A stretch of DNA of 64,000 bases from Verrucomicrobiota bacterium (GCA_023391285.1 JAEWBF010000086.1:1-64000), one strand, 5' to 3'. Shown: positions 25,347 through 34,958, counted from the stretch's first letter. The notes: generated by a model not told the origin, from the sequence alone. Numbers and translations: made by a program.

Positions 25347-26901
25347 CGGAGTCAGCCGGGTGGGAGGTCTGGTAGGCGTGGAGTTCGTGGCGGAGTTGAG
25401 CGTAAGTGAGGTCGAGTGCGGTGAAGCGCCGGGCGAAATCCTGGTTGATGCGCTCCATCCGGAAGAGCGCAGCGGAGCGGTTGGCGTCGGGTGAGAGCTG
25501 ACGATCGGAGGCGGGAGTAGCGGAGAGCTGGAGAGCTTTTCTTATGCGGACGAGTTCGACGTGGTGATCGGGGAGGTCGCGGCTGAATTCTTCCTGTTGG
25601 TGGGCGACCTCGCGGTGAAGATCGATTTTAGCCTGGCCGGCTTCGGCGAGGCGTCGGGCGAGGTCGGGCGGGAGCGGAGATTTTTCCGGGGCAGCGAAAG
25701 CGGGCAGCTCGACAAGGTGCGGGCGGATTTCTTCGGCGAGGGATTCGAGGCGTTGGAAGCGATCGGCCTGGTTGAGGGCGAGCCGGGTGTAGGCGGCGGT
25801 GCGTTCGCCAGGGAGGATGCGGGCGCTTTCGCGTTCGACCGTGTCGACGAGTTCTTTTTTGAGTTCGGTTTTGAGTGACTGAAAGGCGGAGAGGTCTTGA
25901 GCGACGGAAGGCGGGAGCGTCTCCGGAAGTCGGATACGGGCGCCAGCGGGGGAAAAGAAAAGGGCGGATTGCGCGGGCGGAGAGAAGGAGAGGGCGAGGT
26001 CGAGGGTGACTTCATTCAGCAGAAGACGCTGCTCGAGGGAGAGGCCGGATTGGAATTGGGCGGCCGAAAGGACGTCGATGACGGTTTGCTGGGCTTTGCG
26101 CTGGGCGGCATCGCGGGCCCGTTCCGGTCGGACCGCGCGGATGTCGAGGGCGGGATTTTTCATGAAGCCGTTGTCCGTGAGGTCGGCGCGGATGGCTTCG
26201 GCGTCGCTTTCGAGGGCGAGCAGGGAAGGGGTTTGTTCGGCGGCGAAGGTGGTGCGGAGGGCGAGGCGTTGATCGGCGGGGGCCGTTTCGATTTCGGCGA
26301 GTTTGGTGCGGAGGGATTCCACGGCGGCGCGGCGGTCGCGGAGGTAACGGGAGAGGCGTTCGCGTGTTGCGCGGGGAAGTTGAGAGTAATCGGCCTGCCA
26401 GCGGCCGGAGAGAACGATGGAGCGATTGTGTTGGTAGTGAGACGCGACGAAGAGGTAGCTGAGTGGGACGGAGTAGATTTCGCCGACGTGGTCCGCGATG
26501 GTTTCGGAATAAGGAAGATGGTCCGCGGGAACGACGAAGGCGGGCTTCTCGGTGTAGTAGAGGGTTTCGGGAGCAGGCGTGGTGGTGTGAGGCGGGAGCG
26601 CGGGCGCGCGAGGAGGGACGCGTTGCAAGGACTCGCCCAGAACAGGTGGCAGAGGCGGAAGAAAATACGGGCCGAAGCTATCGCCGTGAAAACGAGCATT
26701 GGCGAAGGCGAGAGGCGACGGCCGAAGAGATGTGTCGGGGTAAACGCGATGATGTTCGCTGGGGTTTGGCACATAAGGATCCGTGCCTGGGCGAGGGGTG
26801 GGAGGTGGGCCCTCCCTTCGGCTGATCTCCTGAGCGGAGACGGGGAGCGTGACGAGCAGGGCGACGGCAAAGGCGGGGCGGAGAAAGCGCGGGGTTTTCA
26901 T
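25162..26901 (-). CDS. Exported coiled-coil protein of unknown function
   Basis: 579 residues with a cleavable signal peptide (FAVALLVTLPVSAQ). A Pro-rich stretch (about 30-130) follows, then mostly helical, charged sequence with heptad-like spacing (ERLSRYLRDRRAAVESLRTK, AQRKAQQTVIDVLSAAQFQS). No family recognised. It lies between an NtrC-type regulator and a histidine kinase on the same strand, and a good sigma-54 promoter sits just upstream. It may be a periplasmic partner of the kinase or the regulated output; this is inference from position only. Confidence 0.7.
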   Translation of the reverse strand: MKTPRFLRPAFAVALLVTLPVSAQEISRREGPPPTPRPGTDPYVPNPSEHHRVYPDTSLRPSPLAFANARFHGDSFGPYFLPPLPPVLGESLQRVPPRAPALPPHTTTPAPETLYYTEKPAFVVPADHLPYSETIADHVGEIYSVPLSYLFVASHYQHNRSIVLSGRWQADYSQLPRATRERLSRYLRDRRAAVESLRTKLAEIETAPADQRLALRTTFAAEQTPSLLALESDAEAIRADLTDNGFMKNPALDIRAVRPERARDAAQRKAQQTVIDVLSAAQFQSGLSLEQRLLLNEVTLDLALSFSPPAQSALFFSPAGARIRLPETLPPSVAQDLSAFQSLKTELKKELVDTVERESARILPGERTAAYTRLALNQADRFQRLESLAEEIRPHLVELPAFAAPEKSPLPPDLARRLAEAGQAKIDLHREVAHQQEEFSRDLPDHHVELVRIRKALQLSATPASDRQLSPDANRSAALFRMERINQDFARRFTALDLTYAQLRHELHAYQTSHPADSGVTIETLLTGFAQDYAAQENFNRYRDYRAAILLPGLSPAQRRLLFNAAQVALFKESRQISP

Positions 26902-26925
26902 GGGGTGCTGTGGCCGCGGTTTGAT

Positions 26926-26942
26926 TTGCGCGTGGCGTGCCA
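26926..26942 (-). promoter_or_regulatory. Sigma-54 (RpoN) promoter of the exported coiled-coil gene
   Basis: The minus strand reads TGGCACGCCACGCGCAA. Against TGGCACG-N4-TTGCW only the two T of the -12 element differ. GG and GC are spaced as required. A start of transcription near 26916 leaves about 15 bases before the ATG at 26901. Confidence 0.7.
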
Positions 26943-26967
26943 GAAGTTGGCGGAGTCGCTAAGTCAC

Positions 26968-27036
26968 TGTTGGATCAACACATGTTTGTCGGTGGAGTGA
27001 TCGTGTTCTTCGTGAGAAGAATCATTTGGGCAAATG
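26968..27036. promoter_or_regulatory. Cluster of three inverted repeats upstream of the sigma-54 promoter
   Basis: TGTTG-GAT-CAACA at 26968-26980, TTCTTC-GTGA-GAAGAA at 27006-27021 and CATTTG-GG-CAAATG at 27023-27036. Their distance (about 60-120 bases) from the expected start site suits enhancer sites of an NtrC-type activator, but the three do not share one consensus. Confidence 0.4.
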
Positions 27037-27077
27037 TCCCCACGCGAGCCAGGGGAGCTTGGGTGAAAGGTCCCAAT

Positions 27078-28225
<1,148 letters not shown>

Positions 28226-28298
28226 GCGTGGGGTGGCGCGGTGTGGTTGTAGTTGAATTCTGGTGACGTGACGGGCTGGCGGTCGCGGGGCGGCGCGT

Positions 28299-28337
28299 GG
28301 GGAGCCCGACGAGTCGGGACAAGCTAACGCGCCTACC
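28299..28337 (+). repeat. CCCGACGAGTCGGG hairpin repeat with CCTACC tail
   Basis: CCCGAC-GA-GTCGGG followed by GCGCCTACC. The CTA of its tail (28333-28335) is the stop codon of the minus-strand DUF1080 gene. Confidence 0.65.
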
Positions 28338-29103
28338 TGAGGGGGCGGACGGCGACTTCTTTGAAGTAGATGGTGTCGCCGGGGTCGTGGGTTTGGAGGC
28401 CGATGTAGCCGTGCGTGGGGCGGACGTGTTCGCGTTTGGGCGCGGACCAGGTTTTGCGCGGAGCCACGTCGGTCGCGGCGGAGTCGAAGCGCGTGACGTT
28501 CTTACCGTCGAGATCGACGAGGACTTCGGTGCCGCGGAGCGTGATGATCATGGTGCGCCAGCCGTCGGCGGGGGCGGAAGGAAGCTCGTCGGCGGGGGCG
28601 TAGGAATAGATGGAGCCGGTGCGGTGAAGGGAGTCGCCGCTGTCCATGATTTGGACTTCGAAGCCGTGATGGATGGCATACCAGCCGCCGTTTTCGGATT
28701 CGGAGGCGGCGGCCATTTTTTTGGCTTCGTCGGCGGAGAGGGAGTTGTTGGGGCCGCGGGTAACGCCAATGAGGTCTTTGCGGCCGATTTGGTCGAGGAT
28801 GCCGCGGTCCATGCGGATGTGGACGCCGGCGTTGTCGTTGGGTTCGGCGGGACGGTAGACGATGCGGATCTGGCAGTCGCCGAACGTTTCCTTCGTGTAA
28901 ACGAGGAGGCCGAGACCGCGGGCGTCGGGCTCGGTGCGGAGGGTGTTGTTTTCGACGATCATCTGGCCGAAGCCGACGTGCTGCCAGGCGGGGGCGACGC
29001 GGTTGTTTTCGATGAGCGGCAAGGGACGCCAGTCGGCGGTTGCGGCGGGAAGCGTGAAAGCAAAGGTGAGCGCGAGGAGAGTCGCGAAGGTGGGGCGCTT
29101 CAT
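28333..29103 (-). CDS. Secreted DUF1080 (3-keto-disaccharide hydrolase-like) protein
   Basis: 256 residues with a signal peptide (FATLLALTFAFTLPAATA). Concanavalin-like DUF1080 features: FGDCQIRIVYRPAE, NDNAGVHIRM, GWYAIHHGFEVQIMD, RTGSIYSY, a TLRGTEVLVDLDGK strand and the closing GYIGLQTHDPGDTIYFKEVAVRPL. The family includes 3-keto-glycoside hydrolases and is expanded in Planctomycetota and Verrucomicrobiota. It may work with Gfo/Idh/MocA-type oxidoreductases such as the one at 7502, but none is adjacent. A second member is at 35338-36048. Confidence 0.82.
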   Translation of the reverse strand: MKRPTFATLLALTFAFTLPAATADWRPLPLIENNRVAPAWQHVGFGQMIVENNTLRTEPDARGLGLLVYTKETFGDCQIRIVYRPAEPNDNAGVHIRMDRGILDQIGRKDLIGVTRGPNNSLSADEAKKMAAASESENGGWYAIHHGFEVQIMDSGDSLHRTGSIYSYAPADELPSAPADGWRTMIITLRGTEVLVDLDGKNVTRFDSAATDVAPRKTWSAPKREHVRPTHGYIGLQTHDPGDTIYFKEVAVRPLR

Positions 29104-29150
29104 GAGAGGGATGAGGTTGCGCGAATGTTGAGGGAGGACGAGCGTTCCGC

Positions 29151-29182
29151 AAAAAAGAAACCGCAGCGTGAGGGCTGCGGTT
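29151..29182 (-). terminator. Rho-independent terminator after the transglutaminase gene
   Basis: The minus strand reads AACCGCAGC, a 6-base loop, GCTGCGGTT, then C and six T. It ends the porin-transglutaminase transcript 53 bases after the 29235 stop. Confidence 0.8.
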
Positions 29183-29234
29183 GGTGATGGAGCGAGTGCG
29201 CTCCGGCGGCGGAGCGCGCACCTTGCGGGATGGT

Positions 29235-30290
29235 TTACTTGGCGGCGAGAGCGGCGCTCGGTTTCACCTCGGTGTAGAAGACGGTGCGGGTGAGTTGGGC
29301 GGGGAGGTCGCCTTCGGGGAGGACGCGAGCTTCGACACCATCGATTTCGGCGTAGCCGATGACCATGGTGTTCACGCGTTTTTCGGTCACGGAGCGGCCG
29401 GGGAGATTGAATTCGCGTCCCTGATTGAGCCAGAGACGGCGTTCGGTGAGGCCGGTGAACCAGCGGGTGCGGCCGAGGCCTTTGGGGTCGTCGGCTTCGA
29501 CGATGTCGGTGGGGACCCAGCCGTAGTTAGGAACGAAATATTCGGCCCAGCAGCGGTAGCCGGGATCGACCTCCTTGCCGTCGTTGGTTTCGCGCAGGCG
29601 GTAGCCCATTTGCAGGCGAGCGGGGATGCCCCGGGCGCGGGCGAGTGCGATGAAGAGCGAGTGCATGTTGGTGCAGGTGCCGCCGCCGGCGGTGAGGCAG
29701 ATGTCGGCGTCGCCGACACCGCTTTTCGGTTTGGAGGCGTCTCTCGAGTAGTGGTCGGTGAGGTCGGCGACGGTGGCGAGGAGGCGGTGGGCCTGGACGG
29801 CGACGTTGGTTTCCGTGCCGCAGGCATCGTTCGCGATCTTTTCGATGTTGGGCGTGACGCGCATATGCGGGGCGTCAAGGCGGAGATCGTGGGCGAAAAG
29901 GCGGCGATGGGAGTCCGTGATGGGGCCGACTTGGGCGGGATCGATTTCGACGAAGACAGGGCGGCGGCGCACGGTGAATTCGATCTTGGACGCGAGCGAG
30001 GCGGCGGCGGGGTTTTCGACCTCGACGAGCATGAAGCGATTGCCGCGATCGGGGTCGGTGACGATTTTCCACGGGCCCGGGGCGGAAGAGACGGAGAAGT
30101 CGAGAACCTCCTGGAAGCGTTCGTCGTCGGGGATGGCGATCCACCATTTGATGGATTTCGCGGAGGCGGGGATGTCGGAGAGAGTGACGGTTTGGCGGAC
30201 GTGATAAGTGCGGGTGGTCTCGGTGGTGGCGTCGGCGTGGAGGAAGGACGCGGTGCAAAGAGCGAGGGAAAGGAGGGCGGGGAGTTTCAT
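29235..30290 (-). CDS. Exported transglutaminase-like protein, catalytic His apparently replaced
   Basis: 351 residues, signal peptide LPALLSLALCTASFLHA. A beta-sandwich-like N-terminal region precedes a transglutaminase/protease-like core. The catalytic Cys is in GGGTCTNMHSLFIALARARG and the Asp in GWVPTDI, but the usual HxW position reads RCWAEYF, with Arg where family members have His. If correct, the Cys-His-Asp triad is broken and the protein may be non-catalytic. It follows the porin gene by 28 bases, so the two are likely one operon. Confidence 0.78.
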   Translation of the reverse strand: MKLPALLSLALCTASFLHADATTETTRTYHVRQTVTLSDIPASAKSIKWWIAIPDDERFQEVLDFSVSSAPGPWKIVTDPDRGNRFMLVEVENPAAASLASKIEFTVRRRPVFVEIDPAQVGPITDSHRRLFAHDLRLDAPHMRVTPNIEKIANDACGTETNVAVQAHRLLATVADLTDHYSRDASKPKSGVGDADICLTAGGGTCTNMHSLFIALARARGIPARLQMGYRLRETNDGKEVDPGYRCWAEYFVPNYGWVPTDIVEADDPKGLGRTRWFTGLTERRLWLNQGREFNLPGRSVTEKRVNTMVIGYAEIDGVEARVLPEGDLPAQLTRTVFYTEVKPSAALAAK

Positions 30291-30318
30291 GGGTGAGCGG
30301 AGGAGCGGGTGGGGTGGG

Positions 30319-31473
30319 TTAAAACTTCCAATTCAGGTCGACGCGGAAACGTTTGCCGTCCTGACGGCTGGTGATGGCGTCGACGAGGAAGAGGCGGGCC
30401 ATGAGGTTGAGGTCCTTGGTGATCGCGTAAGCGACGCGGAATTCGGAGCCCTTGATGTCGGTAAGGTCGGATTGCGGACCGCTGCCGAAGCGGGCCCAGT
30501 CGTCCTGTGCGTAGGAGGCGTTGGTCGCGAAGGTTTCGACGTGGGCGTAGTAGTAGCCGGCGCTCCACGTGCCGGGATCCTTGAGTTGGCCGGCGACGAT
30601 GGAGAAAACGTAGCCGAGGGTTTCGTCGGTTTGGGAGGCGGGGAATGGGGCGATCTCGGCGGCGCTGTAGTCTTTGAAGTTGTGGAAAACATCGACGCCG
30701 AGAGCGACGGGGAGGCCGGCGACAGGCGTGCTCCATTGGGCGCTGAGGACGCCGACGAGGTAGTCGCGTGCGCCGTTGCGGTTGCGGAGGAAGCGGGCTC
30801 CGGATTCGCCTTCGAAGGCATGAAGGCCGGCCGCGATGATGAGGCGGGAGGTGTCGACGCTCGTGGTGTATTTCAGCTGAGCGGCGAAGAGCTGGCCGTT
30901 GAGGTGATTGATGCCGTCGGGAAGGGCGAAGGCGCCGAGCGTGGTCGTGAGGGTGCCGGAGCCGTGTTTGTGGTCGAAGGAGGCGGCGACGCCGGTGGGG
31001 GTGATGTCTTCGTCCCAGAAGAGTTCGTTTTGTTGCCAGAACGGAGAGCTGTTGCGGCCCAGCCAGGCGGTGGTGGTGCCGCGTTTGTAGTGGAGGAAAT
31101 AGCGATCGAGGGAGAAGCGGAGGTCGTCGCTCGGGCCATCGTCGGTGGCGAAGGTGAGGTGGGGCGACTGCTGACTCTGGGGATGGCCGCTGCGGATACG
31201 CGCGCTGAAGGACCAGGCGGGATCGAAAACATAGGTGGCGTTGGCGCGCAGGCGAAAGCGGCCGCGTTCGCGGTCGGTGCGCAGTGCGCCGGTGGCGGTG
31301 TGGGAGTCCCAATCGGATTCGTAGCGAAGACGGAGGTCGCCGTTGATGTTGAGATTGGGCGCGACCGTGACCGCGATGGCGGACGTGGTGGCGGCGAGAA
31401 GGAGAGCGAGCGCAGCGGCGCGGCGCGGAAGAAGCGGGGAACGGGGGGACATGGGTCGGGAAGGGAGGCGCAT
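30319..31473 (-). CDS. Putative outer-membrane porin (beta-barrel)
   Basis: 384 residues. A basic N-terminus and signal helix (AAALALLLAATTSAIA) precede a barrel rich in alternating polar/hydrophobic strands (INGDLRLRYES, RFRLRANATYVF, LDRYFLHYKRG, SAGYYYAHVET, FRVDLNWKF) ending in Phe, the usual recognition residue of outer-membrane proteins. It resembles the putative porin families of Verrucomicrobiota. The start could also be the Met at codon 8. First gene of a pair with the transglutaminase-like gene; divergent from hsp33. Confidence 0.8.
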   Translation of the reverse strand: MRLPSRPMSPRSPLLPRRAAALALLLAATTSAIAVTVAPNLNINGDLRLRYESDWDSHTATGALRTDRERGRFRLRANATYVFDPAWSFSARIRSGHPQSQQSPHLTFATDDGPSDDLRFSLDRYFLHYKRGTTTAWLGRNSSPFWQQNELFWDEDITPTGVAASFDHKHGSGTLTTTLGAFALPDGINHLNGQLFAAQLKYTTSVDTSRLIIAAGLHAFEGESGARFLRNRNGARDYLVGVLSAQWSTPVAGLPVALGVDVFHNFKDYSAAEIAPFPASQTDETLGYVFSIVAGQLKDPGTWSAGYYYAHVETFATNASYAQDDWARFGSGPQSDLTDIKGSEFRVAYAITKDLNLMARLFLVDAITSRQDGKRFRVDLNWKF

Positions 31474-31630
31474 GCGGGGGCATGCGGAGCGGGGACTCGC
31501 GGTTCAGCGCACGGAAATGGGCAGGGCGGGCAATCGCGCGGGGACGAACGTGGACGTTCGAGGGGCGAATGGCGGATGGGAAGCGGTGGGATCGCTCGAC
31601 AAACTCGCGAGGAGCGCAACGTTGCGCGCT

Positions 31631-32431
31631 ATGCCGGAAATCACTCCCCCTAATTTGAACGACGCTGGAATGGAGGTGGGCACGCTCTTCGTGCGCAGTC
31701 GCAATGTGCTATTGGCGCGAGCGGAGTTCGGGGACTTGTTCGTCGATTATTATCTGCATTTGGGGAAGCATCAGATCCGGCCGGCGCCGGAGGCGGATGC
31801 GTTGTTCAAGAAGGCATTGGCGGCGTTTGTGCTGCATTGTGCGTCGCGGCCGCGGAACGAGCTGACGGCGTGGACGATCAATTTTCAGCAGCCGTTGTTG
31901 AATGTGTTTCTGATCGGCGACAACGAACTCGGCGCGGTGGCGGGGCGGGTCTTCGAGGAGAATGTGAAGGAGATGCCGGAGAATTTGTTTTATGCGGACG
32001 TGGTGCGCGGACGCGGAGAGAAACGGCGGAGCACGGTGAGTTTCAAAGGTGGCGATCCGATCGAGGCGGCGGAGAAATTCTATGCGCAGAGCGAGCAGCG
32101 AGTGGCGCGATATTTTCAGTTGAGCGAAGAAGAGTTCGCGATGGTGACGGAGCATCCGGATTGCGACGTGGGGTGGCTGCACGCGCTCGACGTGGAGCAG
32201 GTGAGAAAGCTGGACGACGCGGAGACGCTGGTGCCGATGGAGACGCGCGTGTATCGCTGGCACTGCGGATGTAATCAGGAGCGGATGCTGGAAGTGTTGG
32301 CGCCAACGATGCGGCAGGATCCGGAAGGGCTGTTTGGGGAGGAGCAGAAGATCGAGATTCGGTGTCCGCGGTGCGGGGCGCGTTATGCAATCACGCGGGA
32401 GGCGCTGGAGGCGTTTGTGGCGGAGAAGTAG
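31631..32431 (+). CDS. hslO: Hsp33-family redox-regulated chaperone
   Basis: 266 residues. The N-terminal alpha/beta domain (TLFVRSRNVLLARAEFGDLF, then FQQPLLNVFLIGDNELGAVA) is divergent but matches Hsp33 layout. The C-terminal zinc/redox switch is present: C212GC214 in WHCGCNQERML and C245PRC248 in IRCPRCGARY. Under oxidative stress Hsp33 forms disulfides here, releases zinc and holds unfolding proteins in the cytosol. The ATG at 31631 was chosen; the open frame upstream overlaps the promoter gap with the porin gene. A 14-bp palindrome, GCGCAACGTTGCGC (31614-31627), sits four bases before the start. Confidence 0.82.
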   Translation: MPEITPPNLNDAGMEVGTLFVRSRNVLLARAEFGDLFVDYYLHLGKHQIRPAPEADALFKKALAAFVLHCASRPRNELTAWTINFQQPLLNVFLIGDNELGAVAGRVFEENVKEMPENLFYADVVRGRGEKRRSTVSFKGGDPIEAAEKFYAQSEQRVARYFQLSEEEFAMVTEHPDCDVGWLHALDVEQVRKLDDAETLVPMETRVYRWHCGCNQERMLEVLAPTMRQDPEGLFGEEQKIEIRCPRCGARYAITREALEAFVAEK

Positions 32432-32446
32432 GCGGACTGATTTCTT

Positions 32447-32472
32447 AACCACAGAGGCACAGAGACACAGAG
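32447..32472. repeat. ACCACAGAGGCACAGAG-type dispersed repeat
   Basis: Element of the widespread ACAGAGACACAGAG type; a shorter related piece is at about 23037-23055 (CACCGAGACACAGAGG). Confidence 0.55.
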
Positions 32473-32566
32473 TAGGAAGGGGGGCAGGAGGACTGGGTGT
32501 CTTGGTGCCCCGGTGGTGAAACACCGGGATTGCCATCGCGGGGGCTTCCCGGAAAGACAGCGCACA

Positions 32567-33220
32567 ATGTCTGTTTACGAAATCATTGGCACGGTGTTGG
32601 GGGTGATCGGCGTCGGGCTGATGATTCGGCAGAATGTGTGGGGGTGGCCGGTGGGGCTCGTGCAGGTGTCGGTGTATGCGTGGGTGTTTTTCGAGGCGAA
32701 ACTGTATTCGGACGCGCTGCTGCAGGTATTCTTTTTTGGGATACAGGCGTATGGGTGGTGGCACTGGTTGACGGGCGGGAGGGGGCAAGATGCGGAGTTG
32801 GCGCAGGCGAACGGCTCGGCGGGACCCCGACAGGTCGGGGCAGGCTGCCTCGCCCTACCGGTGACGAGGTTGCGGGGGCGGGCGGTGGTGGGGTGGGGCG
32901 TGGCGGGGTTGGTGGCGACGGCGGCGTGGGGGGAGCTGATGCGGCGGAACACGGATGCGGCGCTGCCGCATTGGGACGCGTTTATCTTGGTGTTTAGTCT
33001 GATCGCGCAGTGGTTGCAGGCGCGGAAGCGGCTCGAGTGCTGGGCGGGGTGGATGATCGTGAACGTGATCGCGGTTGGGGTCTATTGGACGAAGGACCTG
33101 CGGCTGACGGCGGGGCTATATGTAATCTTTTTTGCGATGGCGGCGGCGGGCGATCGGGCGTGGCGGAAGAGTTGGCGGGGAGGGCAAGAAGCCGGTGAGG
33201 AGGCGGGAGCGGGCGTATGA
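32567..33220 (+). CDS. pnuC: Nicotinamide riboside/nicotinamide mononucleotide transporter PnuC
   Basis: 217 residues, inner membrane, about seven helices. PnuC signatures are WGWPVGLVQVSVYAWVFFEAK and LYSDALLQVFFFGIQAYGWW, then WMIVNVIAVGVYWTKDLRLT. Residues 85-98 of a cytoplasmic loop (GPRQVGAGCLALPV) are encoded by an in-frame copy of a dispersed hairpin repeat (32821-32859) that elsewhere is intergenic. The stop overlaps the start of the kinase gene (ATGA), a typical pnuC-nadR coupling for uptake and phosphorylation of nicotinamide riboside. The ATG at 32567 is preferred to an upstream start in repeat sequence. Confidence 0.9.
   Translation: MSVYEIIGTVLGVIGVGLMIRQNVWGWPVGLVQVSVYAWVFFEAKLYSDALLQVFFFGIQAYGWWHWLTGGRGQDAELAQANGSAGPRQVGAGCLALPVTRLRGRAVVGWGVAGLVATAAWGELMRRNTDAALPHWDAFILVFSLIAQWLQARKRLECWAGWMIVNVIAVGVYWTKDLRLTAGLYVIFFAMAAAGDRAWRKSWRGGQEAGEEAGAGV
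32821..32859 (+). repeat. Hairpin repeat inserted in frame within pnuC
   Basis: Close copy of 8905-8942: CCCCGAC-AG-GTCGGGG hairpin, GC-rich arm and CCCTACC tail. 39 bases long, so the reading frame is kept. Confidence 0.7.
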
Positions 33221-33765
33221 ATGTGGTGCAGCGGATTGCGGTGTTCGGGACGGAGTCGACAGGGAAGACGCGACTGGCGGAGCGACTTGCTCGGCATTTT
33301 GGGGTGAGCTGGGTGCCGGAATATGCGCGGGAGTTCTGGGATGCGCACGGTGTGATCGGGCTGGAAGACATGGTGCCGATCGCGCGCGAGCAGTGGCGGC
33401 GGGAGGATGAAGCGGTGCGCGCGGCGGAGGCGAAGGGGGAGCGTATCGTGATTTGCGATACGGAGGCGCTGACCACGATGTTATGGAGCGACCTGTTGTA
33501 TGGGACGTGTCCGGACGAAGTGCGACGCGGAGCGGAGAAGCGGTGCCGGAGCTATGCGTTGTATCTCTTGCTCGAAGCGGATGTGCCGTTCCAGCCGGAC
33601 CCGGCGCGGTGTTTCCCGGAGCAGGAGGATCGGGCGAAAGCGGCGCGGGTGTGGCGCGGTGCGGTGGAGCGGCGCGGGCTGGCGTTTGTGGAGATCCGCG
33701 GCGGTTGGGAAGAGCGGGAGCGGGCGGCGATCGCGGCGGTGGAACGGCTGCTTGCGCGCGGCTGA
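33217..33765 (+). CDS. NadR-like nicotinamide riboside kinase (AAA_28 P-loop)
   Basis: 182 residues. Walker A is in IAVFGTESTGKTRLAERLA, with YAREFWD, VICDTEALTTMLWSDLLYG and YLLLEADVPFQPD following the kinase domain of NadR; it lacks the HTH and adenylyltransferase domains. It should phosphorylate nicotinamide riboside to NMN in the cytosol after PnuC import. Start codon overlaps the pnuC stop by 4 bases, implying translational coupling. Confidence 0.87.
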   Translation: MNVVQRIAVFGTESTGKTRLAERLARHFGVSWVPEYAREFWDAHGVIGLEDMVPIAREQWRREDEAVRAAEAKGERIVICDTEALTTMLWSDLLYGTCPDEVRRGAEKRCRSYALYLLLEADVPFQPDPARCFPEQEDRAKAARVWRGAVERRGLAFVEIRGGWEERERAAIAAVERLLARG

Positions 33766-33782
33766 GTCTCGGAGCCGTGGAA

Positions 33783-33808
33783 GTTGCGCGGCGAGCGCGC
33801 AACCTACA
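33783..33808 (+). repeat. Hairpin repeat with CCTACA tail
   Basis: Exact copy of 79-104. CTA at 33804-33806 in its tail is the stop codon of the minus-strand alcohol dehydrogenase. Confidence 0.75.
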
Positions 33809-34958
33809 GGGCGCGGGTGAGAATCTGGGTGAGCTCGGCGGGGGTGAGGGGGAGCGGGTTGGCTTTCATGCTGCTGGCGCGCGAAGCGGCTTCGACGATT
33901 GCGGCGAAATCGGCGGGCGTGATGCCGTAGGTGGAGAGTTTGGGGATTGGAAGCGCGGTGAGGCGGTCGGGGGTCCAGCGGATGAGGTCGGGGGCGGTGG
34001 CGTGGGGTTGCGCGGTGATGACGCGGGCGAGTTCGTCGTAGCGGGCGAGTGAGGCGTGGGCGGGGGCGCGGGATTGGAGGGCGGAAAGATTTGCTTCGAT
34101 GACGTGGGGGAGGAGGGCGGCGCAGACGGCGCCATGGGGCGCGGGAAACATGCCGCCGATGGGGCCGGCGAAACCGTGGACAGCGCCGAGGCCGGCGTTG
34201 GCGAGGGCGAGTCCACCGAAGAGGCTGGCGAGCGACATGTCTTCGCGGGCGGAGGTGTCACGGCCATCTTCGACAGCACGGTGGAGCGAGCGGGCGGCGC
34301 GGCGGAGGCCTTCGATGCAGACGGCGTCGGTCAGGGGATTTGCGCGGGAGGAAACGTAGGGCTCGATGAGTTGCGTGAGAGCGTCGAGACCGGTGGTGGC
34401 GGTGAGGGCGGGTGGAAGATCGTAGGTGAGTTCGGGATCGACGAGCGCGAGGCGGGGCAGCATGTGCGGGCTGCGGAGGGAGACTTTGACGCGATGCGCG
34501 GGAGAGGAGAGGACGGCGTTGCGGGTGACTTCGGAGCCGGTGCCGGCGGTAGTGGGAATCGCGATACAGGGCGCGGCGGGGTTAGGGAGTGGTTGGGCGC
34601 GGCCGACGACTTCGAGGTAGTCGTAGAGATCGCCGGAGTTGGCGAGGAGGGCGGCGATGGCTTTGGCGGAGTCGAGGACGCTGCCGCCGCCGAAGCCGAT
34701 GACGAAATCGCAGCCATGGTCGCGGGCGTGAGCGGTGGCGCGGGTGATATCGTCGGTGGTGGGTTCGTGCGCGATGGGGGAGGTGGTGACGGGCAGTTCC
34801 GTGGCAGCGAGGAGGTCGAGGGCGGGTTGCGCGCGGGCCGGGTCGCGGCCGGTGACAACGAGGGGGCGGCGGCCGAGATCGCGAGCGGCGGAGGGGAGTT
34901 GTTGAAGCGTGCCGGGGCCGAAGAGGATGCGGGTGGCGGTGGCGAATTCGAAGGGCAT
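33804..34958 (-). CDS. Iron-containing alcohol dehydrogenase
   Basis: 384 residues, NAD(P)-dependent group III dehydrogenase. Visible motifs: FGPGTLQQLP, cofactor loop GFGGGSVLDSAKA, IPTTAGTGSEVTRNAV, then the metal-binding region from DPELTYDLPP through GLDALTQLIEPYVS to GAVHGFAGPIGGMFPAPHG, where the conserved histidines are present. Substrate unknown (aldehyde/alcohol, or maleylacetate-like). The final codon TAG lies within a dispersed repeat. An ABM-domain gene ends 49 bases upstream on the same strand and may be co-transcribed. Confidence 0.88.
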   Translation of the reverse strand: MPFEFATATRILFGPGTLQQLPSAARDLGRRPLVVTGRDPARAQPALDLLAATELPVTTSPIAHEPTTDDITRATAHARDHGCDFVIGFGGGSVLDSAKAIAALLANSGDLYDYLEVVGRAQPLPNPAAPCIAIPTTAGTGSEVTRNAVLSSPAHRVKVSLRSPHMLPRLALVDPELTYDLPPALTATTGLDALTQLIEPYVSSRANPLTDAVCIEGLRRAARSLHRAVEDGRDTSAREDMSLASLFGGLALANAGLGAVHGFAGPIGGMFPAPHGAVCAALLPHVIEANLSALQSRAPAHASLARYDELARVITAQPHATAPDLIRWTPDRLTALPIPKLSTYGITPADFAAIVEAASRASSMKANPLPLTPAELTQILTRAL

